The position numbers were made by a program, and so were the translations under genes. 64,000 bases of DNA from Ensifer sp. IC3342 (lineage in GTDB: Bacteria; Pseudomonadota; Alphaproteobacteria; Rhizobiales; Rhizobiaceae). Position 1 is the first letter of the stretch. Every line of letters starts with the position of its first letter. The stretch covers positions 124,001-188,000 of the forward strand of contig NZ_JADYVE010000003.1 in NCBI RefSeq assembly GCF_020193655.1, in the 5' to 3' direction. Below are positions 35,115 through 46,513 of the stretch, in pieces. The notes beneath the pieces are model-generated. The model saw only the letters and a program-made list of their open reading frames with translations, made no database searches and was not told the DNA's origin.

Positions 35115-37421
35115 ATGAATACGGGCGACAAAGTGAAACCGGTTCCGGCAAGCGGGGACATCGATCAGCAGGCACTTTTCTTCCATCGCTATCCTCGCCC
35201 GGGCAAGCTTGAAATACAGCCGACCAAGCCGCTCGGAAACCAGCGCGACCTGGCGCTGGCCTATTCGCCCGGCGTTGCCGCGCCCTGCATTGCTATCAAG
35301 GACAACCCGGAAACGGCCGCCGATTTCACCGCACGCGCCAATCTGGTCGCGGTAATCTCCAACGGCACGGCCGTTCTCGGCCTCGGCAACATCGGCCCGC
35401 TCGCCTCCAAGCCGGTCATGGAAGGCAAGGCCGTGCTCTTCAAGAAATTCGCCGGCATCGACGTTTTCGACATCGAGATCGACGCGCCGACGGTCGATCG
35501 CATGGTCGATGTCGTCTCGGCGTTGGAGCCGACGTTCGGCGGTGTCAATCTCGAGGACATCAAGGCGCCGGAATGCTTTGAGGTGGAGCGGCGCCTGCGC
35601 GAAAAGATGGAAATACCGGTCTTTCACGACGACCAGCACGGAACCGCGATCATCGTTGCTGCCGCCGTTCTGAATGGCCTCGAACTTGCCGGCAAGGATA
35701 TTGCCAAGGCGAAGATCGTCACCTCCGGCGCGGGCGCGGCGGCGCTTGCCTGCCTGAACCTCCTCGTTACGCTCGGCGCCAAACGGGAAAACATTTGGGT
35801 TCACGATATCGAGGGTCTCGTCTACACGGGACGCGAAGCGCTGATGGACGAGTGGAAGGCCGTCTATGCGCAGGACAGCGACAACCGCGTGCTGGCCGAC
35901 AGCATCGGCGGCGCCGACGTCTTCCTCGGTCTCTCGGCCGCCGGCGTCCTCAAGCCCGAACTGCTAGTGCAGATGGCCGAGAAGCCGCTGATCATGGCGC
36001 TCGCCAACCCGACTCCGGAGATCATGCCGGAGCTCGCCCGCGCGGCTCGCCCGGACGCCATGATCTGCACCGGACGATCCGATTTCCCGAATCAGGTCAA
36101 CAACGTTCTCTGCTTCCCGCACATCTTCCGCGGCGCGCTGGATTGTGGTGCGCGTACGATCAATGAAGAAATGAAGATGGCGGCGGTGCGGGCAATTGCC
36201 GGACTTGCGCGCGAGGAGCCTTCGGATGTCGCCGCACGCGCCTACTCGGGCGAGACGCCGGTCTTCGGACCAGACTACCTCATCCCCTCGCCGTTCGACC
36301 AGCGGCTGATCCTCCGCATCGCTCCGGCCGTCGCGAAAGCAGCCGCCGAAAGTGGCGTCGCGAGCCGCCCCATCCAGGATTTCGACGCCTATCTCGATAA
36401 ATTGAACCGCTTCGTCTTCCGCTCCGGCTTCATCATGAAGCCGGTCTTCGCGGCGGCGAAGAACGCGGCGAAGAACCGTGTCATCTTCGCGGAGGGAGAA
36501 GACGAACGCGTGCTGCGCGCCGCGCAGGTGCTGCTCGAGGAAGGCACCGCCAGTCCCATCCTGATCGGCCGCCCGCAGATCATCGAGACGCGCCTGCGGC
36601 GCTACGGCCTGCGGATCCGCCCGGATGTCGATTTCGAGGTCGTGAATCCTGAAGGCGACCCGCGCTACCGCGACTACGTCGACGATTATTTCGCGCTCGT
36701 CGGCCGCCGCGGCGTCATCCCGGAAGCGGCCCGTACCATCGTGCGCACGAACACGACGGTGATCGGCGCTCTCGCGGTCAAGCGCGGCGAAGCGGATGCG
36801 CTGATCTGCGGCGTCGAAGGACGCTACAGCAAACACCTGCGCGATGTTTCGCAGATCATCGGCAAGCGGGCGGGCGTTCTCGATTTCTCCGCGTTGAGCC
36901 TGCTCATCTCGCAGCGCGGTGCAACCTTCTTCACCGATACCTACGTCAGCTACAATCCGAGCGCCGAGGAGATTGCGCAGACGACCGTGATGGCAGCTGG
37001 AGAAATCCGCCGCTTCGGCATCACACCACGTGCGGCACTCGTGTCGCATTCGAATTTCGGCTCGCGCGACTCCGAAAGCGCTTCGAAAATGCGCGCGGCG
37101 CTGCATCTCGTACGTGAACTCGCACCCGACCTCGAGGTCGACGGCGAGATGCACGGCGACTCGGCGATCTCCGAGATCCTACGCCAGCGTGTGATGCCGG
37201 ACAGCGCGCTGAACGGCGAAGCCAACCTGCTCGTATTCCCTAACCTGGATGCAGCCAACATTACGCTCGGTGTGGTCAAGACGATGACGGACAGCCTGCA
37301 TGTCGGGCCGATCCTTCTGGGCTCCGCCTTGCCGGCGCACATTCTTTCGCCTTCGGTTACATCGCGCGGCGTGGTCAACATGGCTGCTCTTGCGGTCGTC
37401 GAGGCAAGTCATCCGGTATGA
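35115..37421 (+). CDS. dme: Malic enzyme with C-terminal phosphotransacetylase-like domain
   Basis: 768 aa. Oxidative decarboxylation of malate to pyruvate. Residues 1-430 are the malic enzyme part ([43 protein letters not shown] nucleotide site); residues 440-768 match phosphotransacetylase ([25 protein letters not shown]) and are usually inactive but regulatory. Size and position next to sinR fit the DME of S. meliloti, essential for nitrogen fixation in its nodules. Start: AAGGA sits 9 bases before the ATG at 35115; ATGs at 35106 and 35076 are alternatives. Confidence 0.9.
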   Translation: MNTGDKVKPVPASGDIDQQALFFHRYPRPGKLEIQPTKPLGNQRDLALAYSPGVAAPCIAIKDNPETAADFTARANLVAVISNGTAVLGLGNIGPLASKPVMEGKAVLFKKFAGIDVFDIEIDAPTVDRMVDVVSALEPTFGGVNLEDIKAPECFEVERRLREKMEIPVFHDDQHGTAIIVAAAVLNGLELAGKDIAKAKIVTSGAGAAALACLNLLVTLGAKRENIWVHDIEGLVYTGREALMDEWKAVYAQDSDNRVLADSIGGADVFLGLSAAGVLKPELLVQMAEKPLIMALANPTPEIMPELARAARPDAMICTGRSDFPNQVNNVLCFPHIFRGALDCGARTINEEMKMAAVRAIAGLAREEPSDVAARAYSGETPVFGPDYLIPSPFDQRLILRIAPAVAKAAAESGVASRPIQDFDAYLDKLNRFVFRSGFIMKPVFAAAKNAAKNRVIFAEGEDERVLRAAQVLLEEGTASPILIGRPQIIETRLRRYGLRIRPDVDFEVVNPEGDPRYRDYVDDYFALVGRRGVIPEAARTIVRTNTTVIGALAVKRGEADALICGVEGRYSKHLRDVSQIIGKRAGVLDFSALSLLISQRGATFFTDTYVSYNPSAEEIAQTTVMAAGEIRRFGITPRAALVSHSNFGSRDSESASKMRAALHLVRELAPDLEVDGEMHGDSAISEILRQRVMPDSALNGEANLLVFPNLDAANITLGVVKTMTDSLHVGPILLGSALPAHILSPSVTSRGVVNMAALAVVEASHPV

Positions 37422-37435
37422 CGGAGGGGCCCGGT

Positions 37436-37458
37436 CGGGCCGCCAATCGAGCGGCCCG
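37436..37458 (+). terminator. Hairpin after dme
   Basis: CGGGCCGC pairs with GCGGCCCG around CAATCGA, 15 bases after the dme stop. No T run, so it may be Rho-assisted or an mRNA-end stabiliser. Confidence 0.5.
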
Positions 37459-37590
37459 CGACGTTTACCCGATCAAAATTCAACCATGAATTTAGAAAGG
37501 GCAATAGTTTGCAGCGTTTACGAAATATTGCACTAGACAAAGCATGCCCCCATTACCATGCTTATCTAGGGGCAAGATTCGGTGTTGGGC

Positions 37591-38328
37591 ATGACGGATC
37601 AACAGGCTGTCCTCGATCTATTGGACATTGTGGAGTACGGGGGCTGCGCTGAACCCGAGCAGTTCTTCGCGTTGATGCGCCGCACGTTCAAGATTGCGCA
37701 TCTGCTATATCTGGAAGCGGAGCCCCTCGCCGACGGCCTGAAGGTCTGCCGTCTGCACCACACGTTCGGCGCCTATGCCGCTGAAATCTATGTCTCAAAA
37801 GGCCTCTACCGCATTGATCCCATCCTGCGGCTTGCGCTCGGCGGCGTTCGACCTGTCGAATGGACGACCGCCCGCCGGCGCTTTCCGGAGTGCGAACCGC
37901 TCTTTCAGGCCGCGGAGGAAATCGGGCTTTCGACGGAAGGCGTCGCGCTGCCGCTGCCGTCACCGGCCGGACGCATGGCGCTTCTTGCCATCAACGCCAA
38001 CATGTCGCCCACGGAATGGTCCACCTACCGGCGCTGCCATCTGCGTGACTTCCAGCTGGCCGCCAACCTCTTCCACGCATCGATGTTGGAACATGCGGCT
38101 ATGGCCGGCGCGATCGATGAGCGCGACATGCGGCTGACGGGCCGCGAAACCGAGGTACTGACCTGGTCGGCGGCCGGCAAGAGTTACTGGGAAATCGCCA
38201 CAATACTCGGCATCTCCGAGCGTACCGTCCGCTTCTTCATGACCAATGCGCGTCGCAAGTTGAACGTTGTCTCCAATACGCAAGCCGTGGCGCAGGCGGT
38301 TCGCCACGCACTGATCCCCACCATCTGA
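37591..38328 (+). CDS. sinR: LuxR-family quorum-sensing regulator SinR
   Basis: 245 aa. N-terminal autoinducer domain (about 15-165) with LHHTFGAYAAEIYVSKGLYRIDPIL and VEWTTARRR, then a LuxR HTH (about 178-240: LTGRETEVLTWSAAGKSYWE, ISERTVRFFMTNARRKL). In S. meliloti SinR is needed for sinI expression. ATG at 37591 is chosen; a GTG three codons earlier is possible. It is directly upstream of sinI, with dme before it, as in S. meliloti. Regulation of sinR itself is not visible; I found no PHO box in its leader. Confidence 0.9.
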   Translation: MTDQQAVLDLLDIVEYGGCAEPEQFFALMRRTFKIAHLLYLEAEPLADGLKVCRLHHTFGAYAAEIYVSKGLYRIDPILRLALGGVRPVEWTTARRRFPECEPLFQAAEEIGLSTEGVALPLPSPAGRMALLAINANMSPTEWSTYRRCHLRDFQLAANLFHASMLEHAAMAGAIDERDMRLTGRETEVLTWSAAGKSYWEIATILGISERTVRFFMTNARRKLNVVSNTQAVAQAVRHALIPTI

Positions 38329-38402
38329 CGGGTCAAATTAACCATTACCGTCTCCCCTCGAACAAAAGCCCCGCAAATTTAGTAGGAAAAATTCGCCTTT
38401 TG

Positions 38403-38422
38403 AACTGTCACTATCGACAGTT
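38403..38422 (+). promoter_or_regulatory. lux-box-like palindrome upstream of sinI
   Basis: AACTGTCACTATCGACAGTT is a 20-bp dyad with perfect 7-base arms (38403-38409 and 38416-38422). It lies in the sinR-sinI gap, 60 bases before the sinI start, where a SinR operator is expected. Confidence 0.7.
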
Positions 38423-38481
38423 ACATGTGTCAGTTGAGCCTGACAGCATCTGCCCATCGCGCAAAAACGATGGAGCGAAAG

Positions 38482-39126
38482 ATGATCAGGATTGTGAACG
38501 GTAACGCTCGCGGACAGCACCCGCGGGCCATCGACGAAATGTTCCGGCTGCGCAAGCGCGTGTTCCATGACTTCCTCAAATGGGACGTGAAGACGGACGG
38601 CGAGTGGGAAATCGACCATTACGACAAGGCGAACCCCCTCTATGTGATGTCTTACGCGCCGGATACCGGAAAGTTGCGCGGATCGCTGCGGCTTTTGCCG
38701 ACCCTCGGGCCAAATATGCTGGACGACACGTTTCCGATCCTGCTCGGCGACAATCCCGAGATCCGCAGCGCCTCGGTGTGGGAATCGAGCCGCTTCTGCA
38801 TCGACCCGGATATTTCGCAGGATCGTTCGTCGAATCAAGTGACGGTCGCCGCTGCGGAACTCATGTGTGGCGTGGGCGAACTCGGCCTTGCCTCCGGCAT
38901 CAGCCATATCGTCACCGTCACCGACGTCTTTCTGGAAAGAATGTTTCGTCGGATGGGGTGCCCCGGGGAACGCATTGCCGACCCGCACCGGATCGGCTCC
39001 GTCTTCGCCGTGGCAGTGGCGTGGGAAGTGACCCAAGAGCTGCTCGAAACGATGAAGCAGGTCGCCGCGATCGAGGGCACCGTGCTCGAGCGCCCGATGT
39101 CTCTCGAAACCGCACGGGCGGCTTGA
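38482..39126 (+). CDS. sinI: N-acyl-homoserine lactone synthase SinI
   Basis: 214 aa. Makes acyl-homoserine lactones from S-adenosylmethionine and acyl-ACP; S. meliloti SinI makes long-chain forms. LuxI hallmarks: MFRLRKRVFHDFLKW (Arg and Trp), EIDHYDKANPLYVM (paired Asp), RGSLRLLPT, and ESSRFCID. Start at 38482 (MIRIVNG) with GGAG 6 bases upstream; an ATG four codons earlier overlaps that site and is less likely. A lux-type box lies upstream. A hairpin at 39138-39156 follows. Confidence 0.93.
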   Translation: MIRIVNGNARGQHPRAIDEMFRLRKRVFHDFLKWDVKTDGEWEIDHYDKANPLYVMSYAPDTGKLRGSLRLLPTLGPNMLDDTFPILLGDNPEIRSASVWESSRFCIDPDISQDRSSNQVTVAAAELMCGVGELGLASGISHIVTVTDVFLERMFRRMGCPGERIADPHRIGSVFAVAVAWEVTQELLETMKQVAAIEGTVLERPMSLETARAA

Positions 39127-39137
39127 CACTTCTTGCC

Positions 39138-39156
39138 GGGCCGCGAAGCGCGGCCC
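39138..39156 (+). terminator. Hairpin after sinI
   Basis: GGGCCGCG (39138-39145), AAG, CGCGGCCC (39149-39156), 11 bases after the sinI stop. Stable but lacking a T run. Confidence 0.45.
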
Positions 39157-39315
39157 GGGCCCTTCCGTCGCTCGCTGTTTGCCATGTTAACCCAAAACTT
39201 CGCCTTGACGTTGCGCTGTTACGTCAAGGCCTTATGATATGGCGAAACAGGGGTTGGCGGTCGTGAATGTCCTCGAAGAAGGGATCGCGCGCCAAAGCAG
39301 AAGAGACAAGCGCCA

Positions 39316-40446
39316 GTGTCCCGGAGTTTCGTGTCCCGGAAGCTCAGATGTGCGGCGGTCGCCTTGCTCCCGGCGCTGCTGGCGATGGCTGACGGTGCGT
39401 CGGCCTCGACCGTTTGTGAACGTCTAAATGCACGGCTCGCCGATCTTTCCACGGTCGTAACCCCAACGGCCAATCTGCGGGATTTCACCGGCGCCGTCTC
39501 CCGCCAGAACATCGAGCTTCGCCGGGCGAAGAACGAGCGACGCCGGATGGAGTGCGGTACCGGCAGTGTCGTCGTCATCGGCGGCGACAACGACGAGGCA
39601 TGCGCGGTGTTGGATGAGACCATCGCCCGCATGGAGGATAACCTTCAAAGGCTGAAGGCGCACCGCCGCTCGTTGATATCGAGCGACACGGGCGACACGC
39701 GCCGGCGCATTCTTGCCGCGCTGGAACTGAACGGCTGCTATGACGAGGCCAACGAGGCCCTGGATCCAATCGAGGAGCAGGATAAGTTCGCCAGTGCCGC
39801 GGTCGACGATGCCGAGCTCCCGCGCAATATCCTCAGGGATCTCCCGCCGGACAGCGAAGATTATCCGCTATTAAGTGACGACAGCGATATGCAGGATTTT
39901 CCGTTGCTGCACGAGGAGCCCATGGGCAGCCTCAGGACAATGTGCGTGCGCACCTGTGATGGGGCCTTTTTCCCGATCTCCTCAAATGCGACGCCGGCAG
40001 ATTTTGCCCGTGACGCCGAGCTTTGTCAGGCGCGTTGCCCAGGTGCGCAAACGGAACTCTACTACCATGTCCTGGCGACCGAAGAGAGCGACCAGATGGT
40101 CTCGGCATTGACCGGAAGGCCCTATACCGAACTGCCGACGGCCTTTGCCTACCGGGCGCGCGGCGTCGGCGCGCCAGGGATTTGCGGCTGCCGGATTCCG
40201 AATGGCGCGGTGACACAAAATGGCGGCAACGCGACGGCAGGAAGCAAGCCGTCGGTCATCACGATCAATGGCGACCGGAAACCGGCTGCGGAATCCGCAC
40301 AAGCAAAGCCCGTGCGGGAAAGGCCCTACGACCCGGCGAACAGCAAGGTTCGTGTCGTCGGCCCGACATTCCTGCCACAAGAGAAAAGCGCGATCGACCT
40401 GAAGCATCCGCTCGGCCCGGGCTACCAGCCGATCCAGGGCAATTGA
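39316..40446 (+). CDS. DUF2865-type exported protein
   Basis: 376 aa. Signal peptide (CAAVALLPALLAMADGASAS), then a helical region (residues 35-120) and a cysteine-bearing core: MCVRTCDGAFFPIS, AELCQARCPGAQTELYYH, and GICGCRIPNG, typical of DUF2865. The C-terminus is low-complexity. The start is a GTG at 39316 without a strong ribosome site, so the true start may differ; a GTG at 39331 is another option. Function unknown; a periplasmic place is inferred from the signal. Confidence 0.65.
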   Translation: MSRSFVSRKLRCAAVALLPALLAMADGASASTVCERLNARLADLSTVVTPTANLRDFTGAVSRQNIELRRAKNERRRMECGTGSVVVIGGDNDEACAVLDETIARMEDNLQRLKAHRRSLISSDTGDTRRRILAALELNGCYDEANEALDPIEEQDKFASAAVDDAELPRNILRDLPPDSEDYPLLSDDSDMQDFPLLHEEPMGSLRTMCVRTCDGAFFPISSNATPADFARDAELCQARCPGAQTELYYHVLATEESDQMVSALTGRPYTELPTAFAYRARGVGAPGICGCRIPNGAVTQNGGNATAGSKPSVITINGDRKPAAESAQAKPVRERPYDPANSKVRVVGPTFLPQEKSAIDLKHPLGPGYQPIQGN

Positions 40447-40542
40447 CCCCATCAGCCTCAGAAATACCGCTCGGCTGACCAGCCCGCATGGTCGCAAAGC
40501 AGTGCAGATCTTCCGACTATCATATTGAATTGAAGCGATTCA

Positions 40543-41500
<958 letters not shown>

Positions 41501-41562
41501 AAAGGCAAGACGAGCCGAACAGCTCGCTTACCCTTCGCACTGCATGGAGAACCGGCGCCGCG

Positions 41563-42384
41563 TCAGAGTGGCGCCGTCGGATGGGGGGAGCCGTCGTAGG
41601 CGCCCCAGATCGATTGGTCGAAGCAGATCACCGAACCGGTCATCAGACCGGATTCCGCCGAGGAGAGATAGGCGCAGGCGCGCGCGACTTCGGCTGGATC
41701 GACAAGGCGGCCGAAAGGCTGGTTGGCTGCCGCCTTTTCGAGCCAGTCTGCCGGCGCGTCATGATATTCGCGCTGGATGCGATCCTCACCTTCCGACGCC
41801 ATCCAGCCGATGTTGAGGCCGTTGACGCGGATGCGGTTGCGCAGGAGCGCGTAGGCCGTGTTCTTGGTCAGCGTCTCCAAGGCACCTTTCGACGCGCAAT
41901 AGGCGGCAATAAAGGGCTGGCCCGCCTTGGCCGACATCGAACCGATATTGACGATCGTGCCCTCGATTTTTTCGCGCCGCATTATCTTGACCGTTTCCTG
42001 CATCAGGAAGAAGGGCGCGCGCACGTTGACCGCGAACATGCGGTCGAAGAGTTCTGGCGTGGTGTCGAGGATCGTGCCGCGGTCGGTAATTGCGGCGGCA
42101 TTGACCAATGCGTCCACTCGGCCGAATTCCCTGTCACATGCGGCAACAACCTTGCGGGCGTCGTCGACCCGCTCGAGATCGGCCGCCACGTAAACCACCT
42201 TGGTGCCGGTCGCCTTACCGATCTCGGCTGCTTTTGCCTCGCCTTTAGCGGTGTTGCGCCCGCAGATGACGATGCCGGTCGCACCCCGTTCGGCAAAGAG
42301 CGCGGCGATCGTCGCACCGAGCCCTTGCGTGCCGCCGGTCACGATTGCGATCTTGCCATCGAGACGGCCATAGTCCGTGCTCAT
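41563..42384 (-). CDS. Short-chain dehydrogenase/reductase
   Basis: 273 aa. NAD(P) motif TGGTQGLG (16-23), NAAA, a catalytic serine in VNIGSMSAKAG and the YCASK pair. The C-terminal GSVICFDQSIWGAYD is longer than in generic SDRs. It follows the PhyH-type dioxygenase gene by 66 bases on the same strand, so the two probably act in one pathway: a hydroxylation then an oxidation of the alcohol (inference). It precedes the bluB riboswitch; no terminator is clear. Confidence 0.9.
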   Translation of the reverse strand: MSTDYGRLDGKIAIVTGGTQGLGATIAALFAERGATGIVICGRNTAKGEAKAAEIGKATGTKVVYVAADLERVDDARKVVAACDREFGRVDALVNAAAITDRGTILDTTPELFDRMFAVNVRAPFFLMQETVKIMRREKIEGTIVNIGSMSAKAGQPFIAAYCASKGALETLTKNTAYALLRNRIRVNGLNIGWMASEGEDRIQREYHDAPADWLEKAAANQPFGRLVDPAEVARACAYLSSAESGLMTGSVICFDQSIWGAYDGSPHPTAPL

Positions 42385-42450
42385 GGATCTCCTCCTTTAT
42401 TGCGGTTCCAAGCTCCCGCATTCGAAGCCTCGGGAGCATCGCGGCGTTCC

Positions 42451-43644
42451 TCAGCTTCTCTTTTTCTCCGCCTGCGCGGCCAGCGCCTCCACGAAGGCCT
42501 TAGTCTCCCAACCGGCCGCCAGTGCTTCATGCATCAGCTGTGCTTGCGTCTTCGGCGCCAGGCCACCGAGCGGCGGGTCGCGATCGAGATTGGTCGGGAA
42601 CGAATACCCTTCGGCGCAGGAAGCAATCGCGTTGGCAATCTCGCCAGCCGAGAGCCTTCCGTCCGCCGCGAGGGCCTTCAGGGCCGGATAGAGCATCGCG
42701 CACATTCGCTCTCGATCGACCGTTTCCATCGCGCGTCCGAAGGCGGAAGAGACCTGGAGGAGATTTGCGACGCGCTTGATGCCTGCCGAACGGTTGGTGC
42801 CCGCCGCATGGAAGAGCGCCGGATTGAAGAACACCGTATCGCCCTTCTCAAGCGGAAGCTGGACGTGGTTCTCGTCGAAATATGCCTTGAACTCCGGCCT
42901 TTTCAGCGCGAGATAGCCGGGCACATAGCTCTGGCTGTAGGGCAGGAACAAGGTCGGCCCGCTTTCGAGCGGCATGTCGCAATGGGCGACGGCGCCTTGC
43001 AGCGTCAGGACGGGCGAGAGCTTGTGCACATGTGCCGGATATTGCTCGATGACCGCCGATGTCTGGAAACCGAGATGATAGTCCCGATGCGCCGACTGCG
43101 CCGCGCCGCCCGGATTGACGCGGTTGACCTGTGCGGTCATCTGGTAGTACGGCCCGAGCCAGGCTTCGCTGACGAGCGCGATGACCGCGTTGCCGTAATA
43201 GGCCGCGAAATTTTCAGGAGAGCGCAGGCAATGTTTCTCCAGCGAGTTCCAGATGCGGTCGTTGGCGCCGGGCTTGGCGAAGTGGTCGCCGCCGCCACTG
43301 TTCGTGCGGTGTTGCTCCTCGATGATCTCGTCAAAGATACGGCTTGCCTCGTCGATAATTCTCGTATCGGCGAAGGCGCGCTTGAATACCGCAACGCCCG
43401 GTCCCTCGGCCAGGACCTCGCAAATCTCCGCCAGAGCCGCGCGCCGGCCGTCATCCGTCCTGCAATCGGCAACGAGGCTGGCGCTGTCATAGATCAGGAC
43501 GTTCTTCTGGCAATCGGCCGCATGCGGATAGTCGGCCGGATTGGTGCGCCGCTCGACCTGGGCGCGGAACGCCTCGATGCTGCAGGAATCCTCCGTCAGC
43601 CAAACGCGTTCGACGCGCCTCCTCACCGTGTTGTCGGTCTTCAT
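42451..43644 (-). CDS. Phytanoyl-CoA dioxygenase (PhyH)-family Fe(II)/2-oxoglutarate enzyme
   Basis: 397 aa. The iron ligands fit H-x-D in SAHRDYHLG and a distal His in FFNPALFHAAGTNRS, with the 2-oxoglutarate-binding Arg or Ser nearby. Start MKTDNTVRR at 43644; the region before reads non-coding. These enzymes hydroxylate small molecules or lipids. It appears co-transcribed with the downstream SDR. Substrate cannot be told from sequence. Confidence 0.8.
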   Translation of the reverse strand: MKTDNTVRRRVERVWLTEDSCSIEAFRAQVERRTNPADYPHAADCQKNVLIYDSASLVADCRTDDGRRAALAEICEVLAEGPGVAVFKRAFADTRIIDEASRIFDEIIEEQHRTNSGGGDHFAKPGANDRIWNSLEKHCLRSPENFAAYYGNAVIALVSEAWLGPYYQMTAQVNRVNPGGAAQSAHRDYHLGFQTSAVIEQYPAHVHKLSPVLTLQGAVAHCDMPLESGPTLFLPYSQSYVPGYLALKRPEFKAYFDENHVQLPLEKGDTVFFNPALFHAAGTNRSAGIKRVANLLQVSSAFGRAMETVDRERMCAMLYPALKALAADGRLSAGEIANAIASCAEGYSFPTNLDRDPPLGGLAPKTQAQLMHEALAAGWETKAFVEALAAQAEKKRS

Positions 43645-43755
43645 CGGGTCTCCTCCTCGAGAAAATGCGATAGCGACTATACGTCTCGCCCGATCCTGAT
43701 CACGCCCTACGATCTGCCGGCCTGAGGCGGTCAGGTGGCGTCCATGCAAGCAGAA

Positions 43756-44580
43756 TCACTCGGGCTGATATCGCACGAACGCAAATGCCTCGCCCGTCGG
43801 CGACCAGTTCGGGACATTCATCGTCCCCTGCCCGCCGAAGAGTTCGAACAGCACCCGGGCATTGCCGCCTTCCGGGTCCATCAGGCGAAGCCTGACGTCA
43901 AGGTCGCGCGGGTGGTCGAAGACGTCGCCGTCATAGGAGAGCACCAGCAAGTGCCGGCCATCCGGCGAGGGGTGCGGAAACCAGTCACCATAAGGACTGT
44001 CGGTGATGCGTTGCACATCGCTGCCGTCGGGGCGAACCCGCCAGATCTGCATGCGGCCGGTGCGGCTCGAATTGAAATAGATCCAATGTCCGTCCGGCGA
44101 CCAGTCTGGCCCGTCATTGCGCCCTTCACCGTGAGTCAGGCGGCGCTCCTCGCCGCCTTCGGCAGGGATCGTGTAGATGTCGAAGACCTGATCGCGGATA
44201 CCGCAATAGGCAAATGTCCGCCCGTCGGGCGACCAGCCGTGCCAGTAGGACGGCAGGTTCGGCGTCACCAAACGGGGCACACCGCCCCCGATCGGCAGGA
44301 CATAAATCGCCGACTTGCCGAATTCGCTCTTGTCGCTGATGACGAGCGATTGGCCGTCCGGGGAAATGCCGTGGTCGTTGTTGCACTGACGGGCAAAGCC
44401 GGTGTCGATCTCAACCGGTTCGGAACCGTCGAGCGCAAGACGATAAAGCCGGCCGTCGCCGTTGATGATCAGATGGCGGCCATCCGGCGACCAATTGGGC
44501 GCCTCGACCAGCCGCTCCGTCTGCCAGACTGTACGCGTCTCGCCGCTGCCGATGTCGAAGATCTCCACCGAGCTGCGCAT
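43756..44580 (-). CDS. TolB-like beta-propeller protein
   Basis: 274 aa with at least five PD40/WD40-like blades, each carrying a SPDG turn ([45 protein letters not shown]). There is no signal peptide, unlike periplasmic TolB, so this looks cytoplasmic. The ATG at 44580 follows AGGGGGT, which lies in the last codons of nadE, so the two are coupled. Function unknown; a binding or lactonase-like role is possible. Confidence 0.8.
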   Translation of the reverse strand: MRSSVEIFDIGSGETRTVWQTERLVEAPNWSPDGRHLIINGDGRLYRLALDGSEPVEIDTGFARQCNNDHGISPDGQSLVISDKSEFGKSAIYVLPIGGGVPRLVTPNLPSYWHGWSPDGRTFAYCGIRDQVFDIYTIPAEGGEERRLTHGEGRNDGPDWSPDGHWIYFNSSRTGRMQIWRVRPDGSDVQRITDSPYGDWFPHPSPDGRHLLVLSYDGDVFDHPRDLDVRLRLMDPEGGNARVLFELFGGQGTMNVPNWSPTGEAFAFVRYQPE

Positions 44581-44582
44581 CA

Positions 44583-46265
44583 CTACCCCCTGTCACGGAA
44601 GCGATTGGTAATCGGATAACGCCGGTCGCGACCGAAGTTCTTCTTGGTGATCTTTACGCCCGGAGCCGACTGCCGGCGCTTGTATTCGGCGATGTAAAGC
44701 AGGTGTTCGACGCGATGGACGGTCGGTTCATCGTGCCCGCGGGCGACGATTTCCTCCGTGCTCATCTCCTTTTCCACCAGGCATTCCAGAATGTCATCCA
44801 GCACCGGATAGGGCGGCAGCGAGTCCTGGTCGGTCTGGTTCGGCCGAAGTTCGGCGGAAGGCGCCTTGTCGATGATGTTCTGCGGGATGACTTCGCCGGA
44901 TGGCCCGAGCGCGCCCGGCGGTACCGCGCCATTGCGCCAGCGCGAAAGCGCATAGACCTGCATCTTGTAGAGGTCCTTGATCGGATTGAAGCCGCCGTTC
45001 ATGTCGCCGTAGAGCGTGGCGTAGCCGACCGACATTTCGGATTTGTTGCCGGTCGTCACCACCATCGAGCCAAATTTGTTGGAGATCGCCATCAGGATCG
45101 TCCCACGCGTACGGCTCTGGAGATTTTCCTCGGTGATGCCGGATTCGGTGCCCTCGAACGCATCGGAGAGCGCGTTGAGGAAGCCCTCTACGGGCTCTTC
45201 AATCGCGACGATATCGTAGCGGCATCCGAGCGCCTTGGCACAGGCCTCGGCGTCCTTTAGCGACTCTTGCGAGGTGTATCGGTACGGCAGCATGACGGTG
45301 CGCACCCGCTCCTCGCCTAGCGCGTCGACGGCTAGCGCTGTGCAAATTGCGGAGTCGATGCCGCCCGAAAGGCCGAGCACGACATTCTTGAAGCCGTTCT
45401 TGTTGACGTAGTCCCTTAGCCCCAGCATGCAGGCGCGGTAATCCGCCTCGTCGCTTTCCGGTATGCGTGAATTGAGCCCGTTCTCCGCGGTCCAACCCTC
45501 CTCGCCTCGCCTCCATTCGGAGATTGCGACCGCTTCCTCGAACTGGCTCATCTGGAAGGCGAGTGACTTGTCCGCATTGAAGGCGAAGCTCGCACCATCG
45601 AAGACCAGCTCGTCCTGGCCGCCGAGCTGATTTGCGTAGATCATCGGCAGGCCCGTCTCGATTACCTGCTTCAGGACGACCTGATGGCGGACATCGACCT
45701 TGCCGCGGTAATAGGGCGAACCGTTCGGGGACAGCAGGATTTCGGCGCCGCTTTCCTTGAGTGTTTCGCAGACGCCGAGATCGCCCCAAATGTCCTCGCA
45801 GATCGGTATGCCGATACGCACGCCGCGGAAGTTGACGGGACCGGGCATTCCACCGGCATCGAACACCCGTTTCTCGTCGAACTCGCCATAGTTCGGCAGG
45901 TCCACCTTGTCGCGGATCGCAATGATCTTGCCTCCGTCCAGGACCGCGATCGAATTGTGACGGAGCGCGCCGGCCTGACGCGGAAAGCCGATGACGACGC
46001 CTGGGCCTCCATCTTCCGTGTCGGCGGCGAGCCTCTCGACGGCCTGCAGGCAGGTCTTCAGAAATGCCGGTTTCAGAACGAGATCTTCGGGCGGGTAGCC
46101 GGAAATGAAGAGTTCGGTGAACAGGAGCAAATCGGCGCCCTGGCGCGCCGCGTCCGCGCGCGCCTCGCGTGCCTTCGCCAGATTGCCGGCGATGTCGCCG
46201 ACGGTCGGATTGAGCTGGGCCACGGCAATCCGTAGCGTTGAGGGAGCGGCTTTCTGTGCAGTCAT
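44583..46265 (-). CDS. nadE: Glutamine-dependent NAD+ synthetase
   Basis: 560 aa. Residues 10-260 are a nitrilase-type glutaminase (catalytic Glu in [14 protein letters not shown], Lys in [12 protein letters not shown], Cys in PICEDIW) that supplies ammonia; residues 285-560 are the NAD synthase ([19 protein letters not shown] loop, [22 protein letters not shown]). Makes NAD from deamido-NAD. Start MTAQKAAPS at 46265; upstream codons look non-coding. Upstream of the TolB-like gene. Confidence 0.96.
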   Translation of the reverse strand: MTAQKAAPSTLRIAVAQLNPTVGDIAGNLAKAREARADAARQGADLLLFTELFISGYPPEDLVLKPAFLKTCLQAVERLAADTEDGGPGVVIGFPRQAGALRHNSIAVLDGGKIIAIRDKVDLPNYGEFDEKRVFDAGGMPGPVNFRGVRIGIPICEDIWGDLGVCETLKESGAEILLSPNGSPYYRGKVDVRHQVVLKQVIETGLPMIYANQLGGQDELVFDGASFAFNADKSLAFQMSQFEEAVAISEWRRGEEGWTAENGLNSRIPESDEADYRACMLGLRDYVNKNGFKNVVLGLSGGIDSAICTALAVDALGEERVRTVMLPYRYTSQESLKDAEACAKALGCRYDIVAIEEPVEGFLNALSDAFEGTESGITEENLQSRTRGTILMAISNKFGSMVVTTGNKSEMSVGYATLYGDMNGGFNPIKDLYKMQVYALSRWRNGAVPPGALGPSGEVIPQNIIDKAPSAELRPNQTDQDSLPPYPVLDDILECLVEKEMSTEEIVARGHDEPTVHRVEHLLYIAEYKRRQSAPGVKITKKNFGRDRRYPITNRFRDRG

Positions 46266-46480
46266 GAGCGGGGCCTGTGGTCTTTTCTCAGCGAATACTT
46301 CTGACGTACGCCCTGTCTTACCGCATACCGCGGGAAAAAACCCACAGCCAATCGCAATCAACTCAAAGATTCCGAAAAATTCTGCATTTCCCGCCCTTTA
46401 CGCGGCGAGACTATGATCTTTTCGCGTGCGTGGAACTCGCGGCCATCCAAGCTGGTTTAGCCATTCATCCCCCGTTCAAG

Positions 46481-46498
46481 ATGACAGTCGTATGACAG
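46481..46498 (-). promoter_or_regulatory. Perfect PHO box (PhoB site)
   Basis: On the minus strand CTGTCAT-ACGA-CTGTCAT, a perfect match to the two 7-base direct repeats of the PhoB consensus. It ends 15 bases before the phosphoglycerol transferase start at 46514, orientated opposite to that gene, and 216 bases before nadE on the other strand. Confidence 0.85.
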
Positions 46499-46513
46499 TT
46501 GGACGAAAGATTT

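Noticed and set aside
37422-37590. PHO box before sinR
   Set aside because: Phosphate control of sinR is reported in S. meliloti, so I looked for CTGTCAT-type repeats here; none is present at a convincing level.
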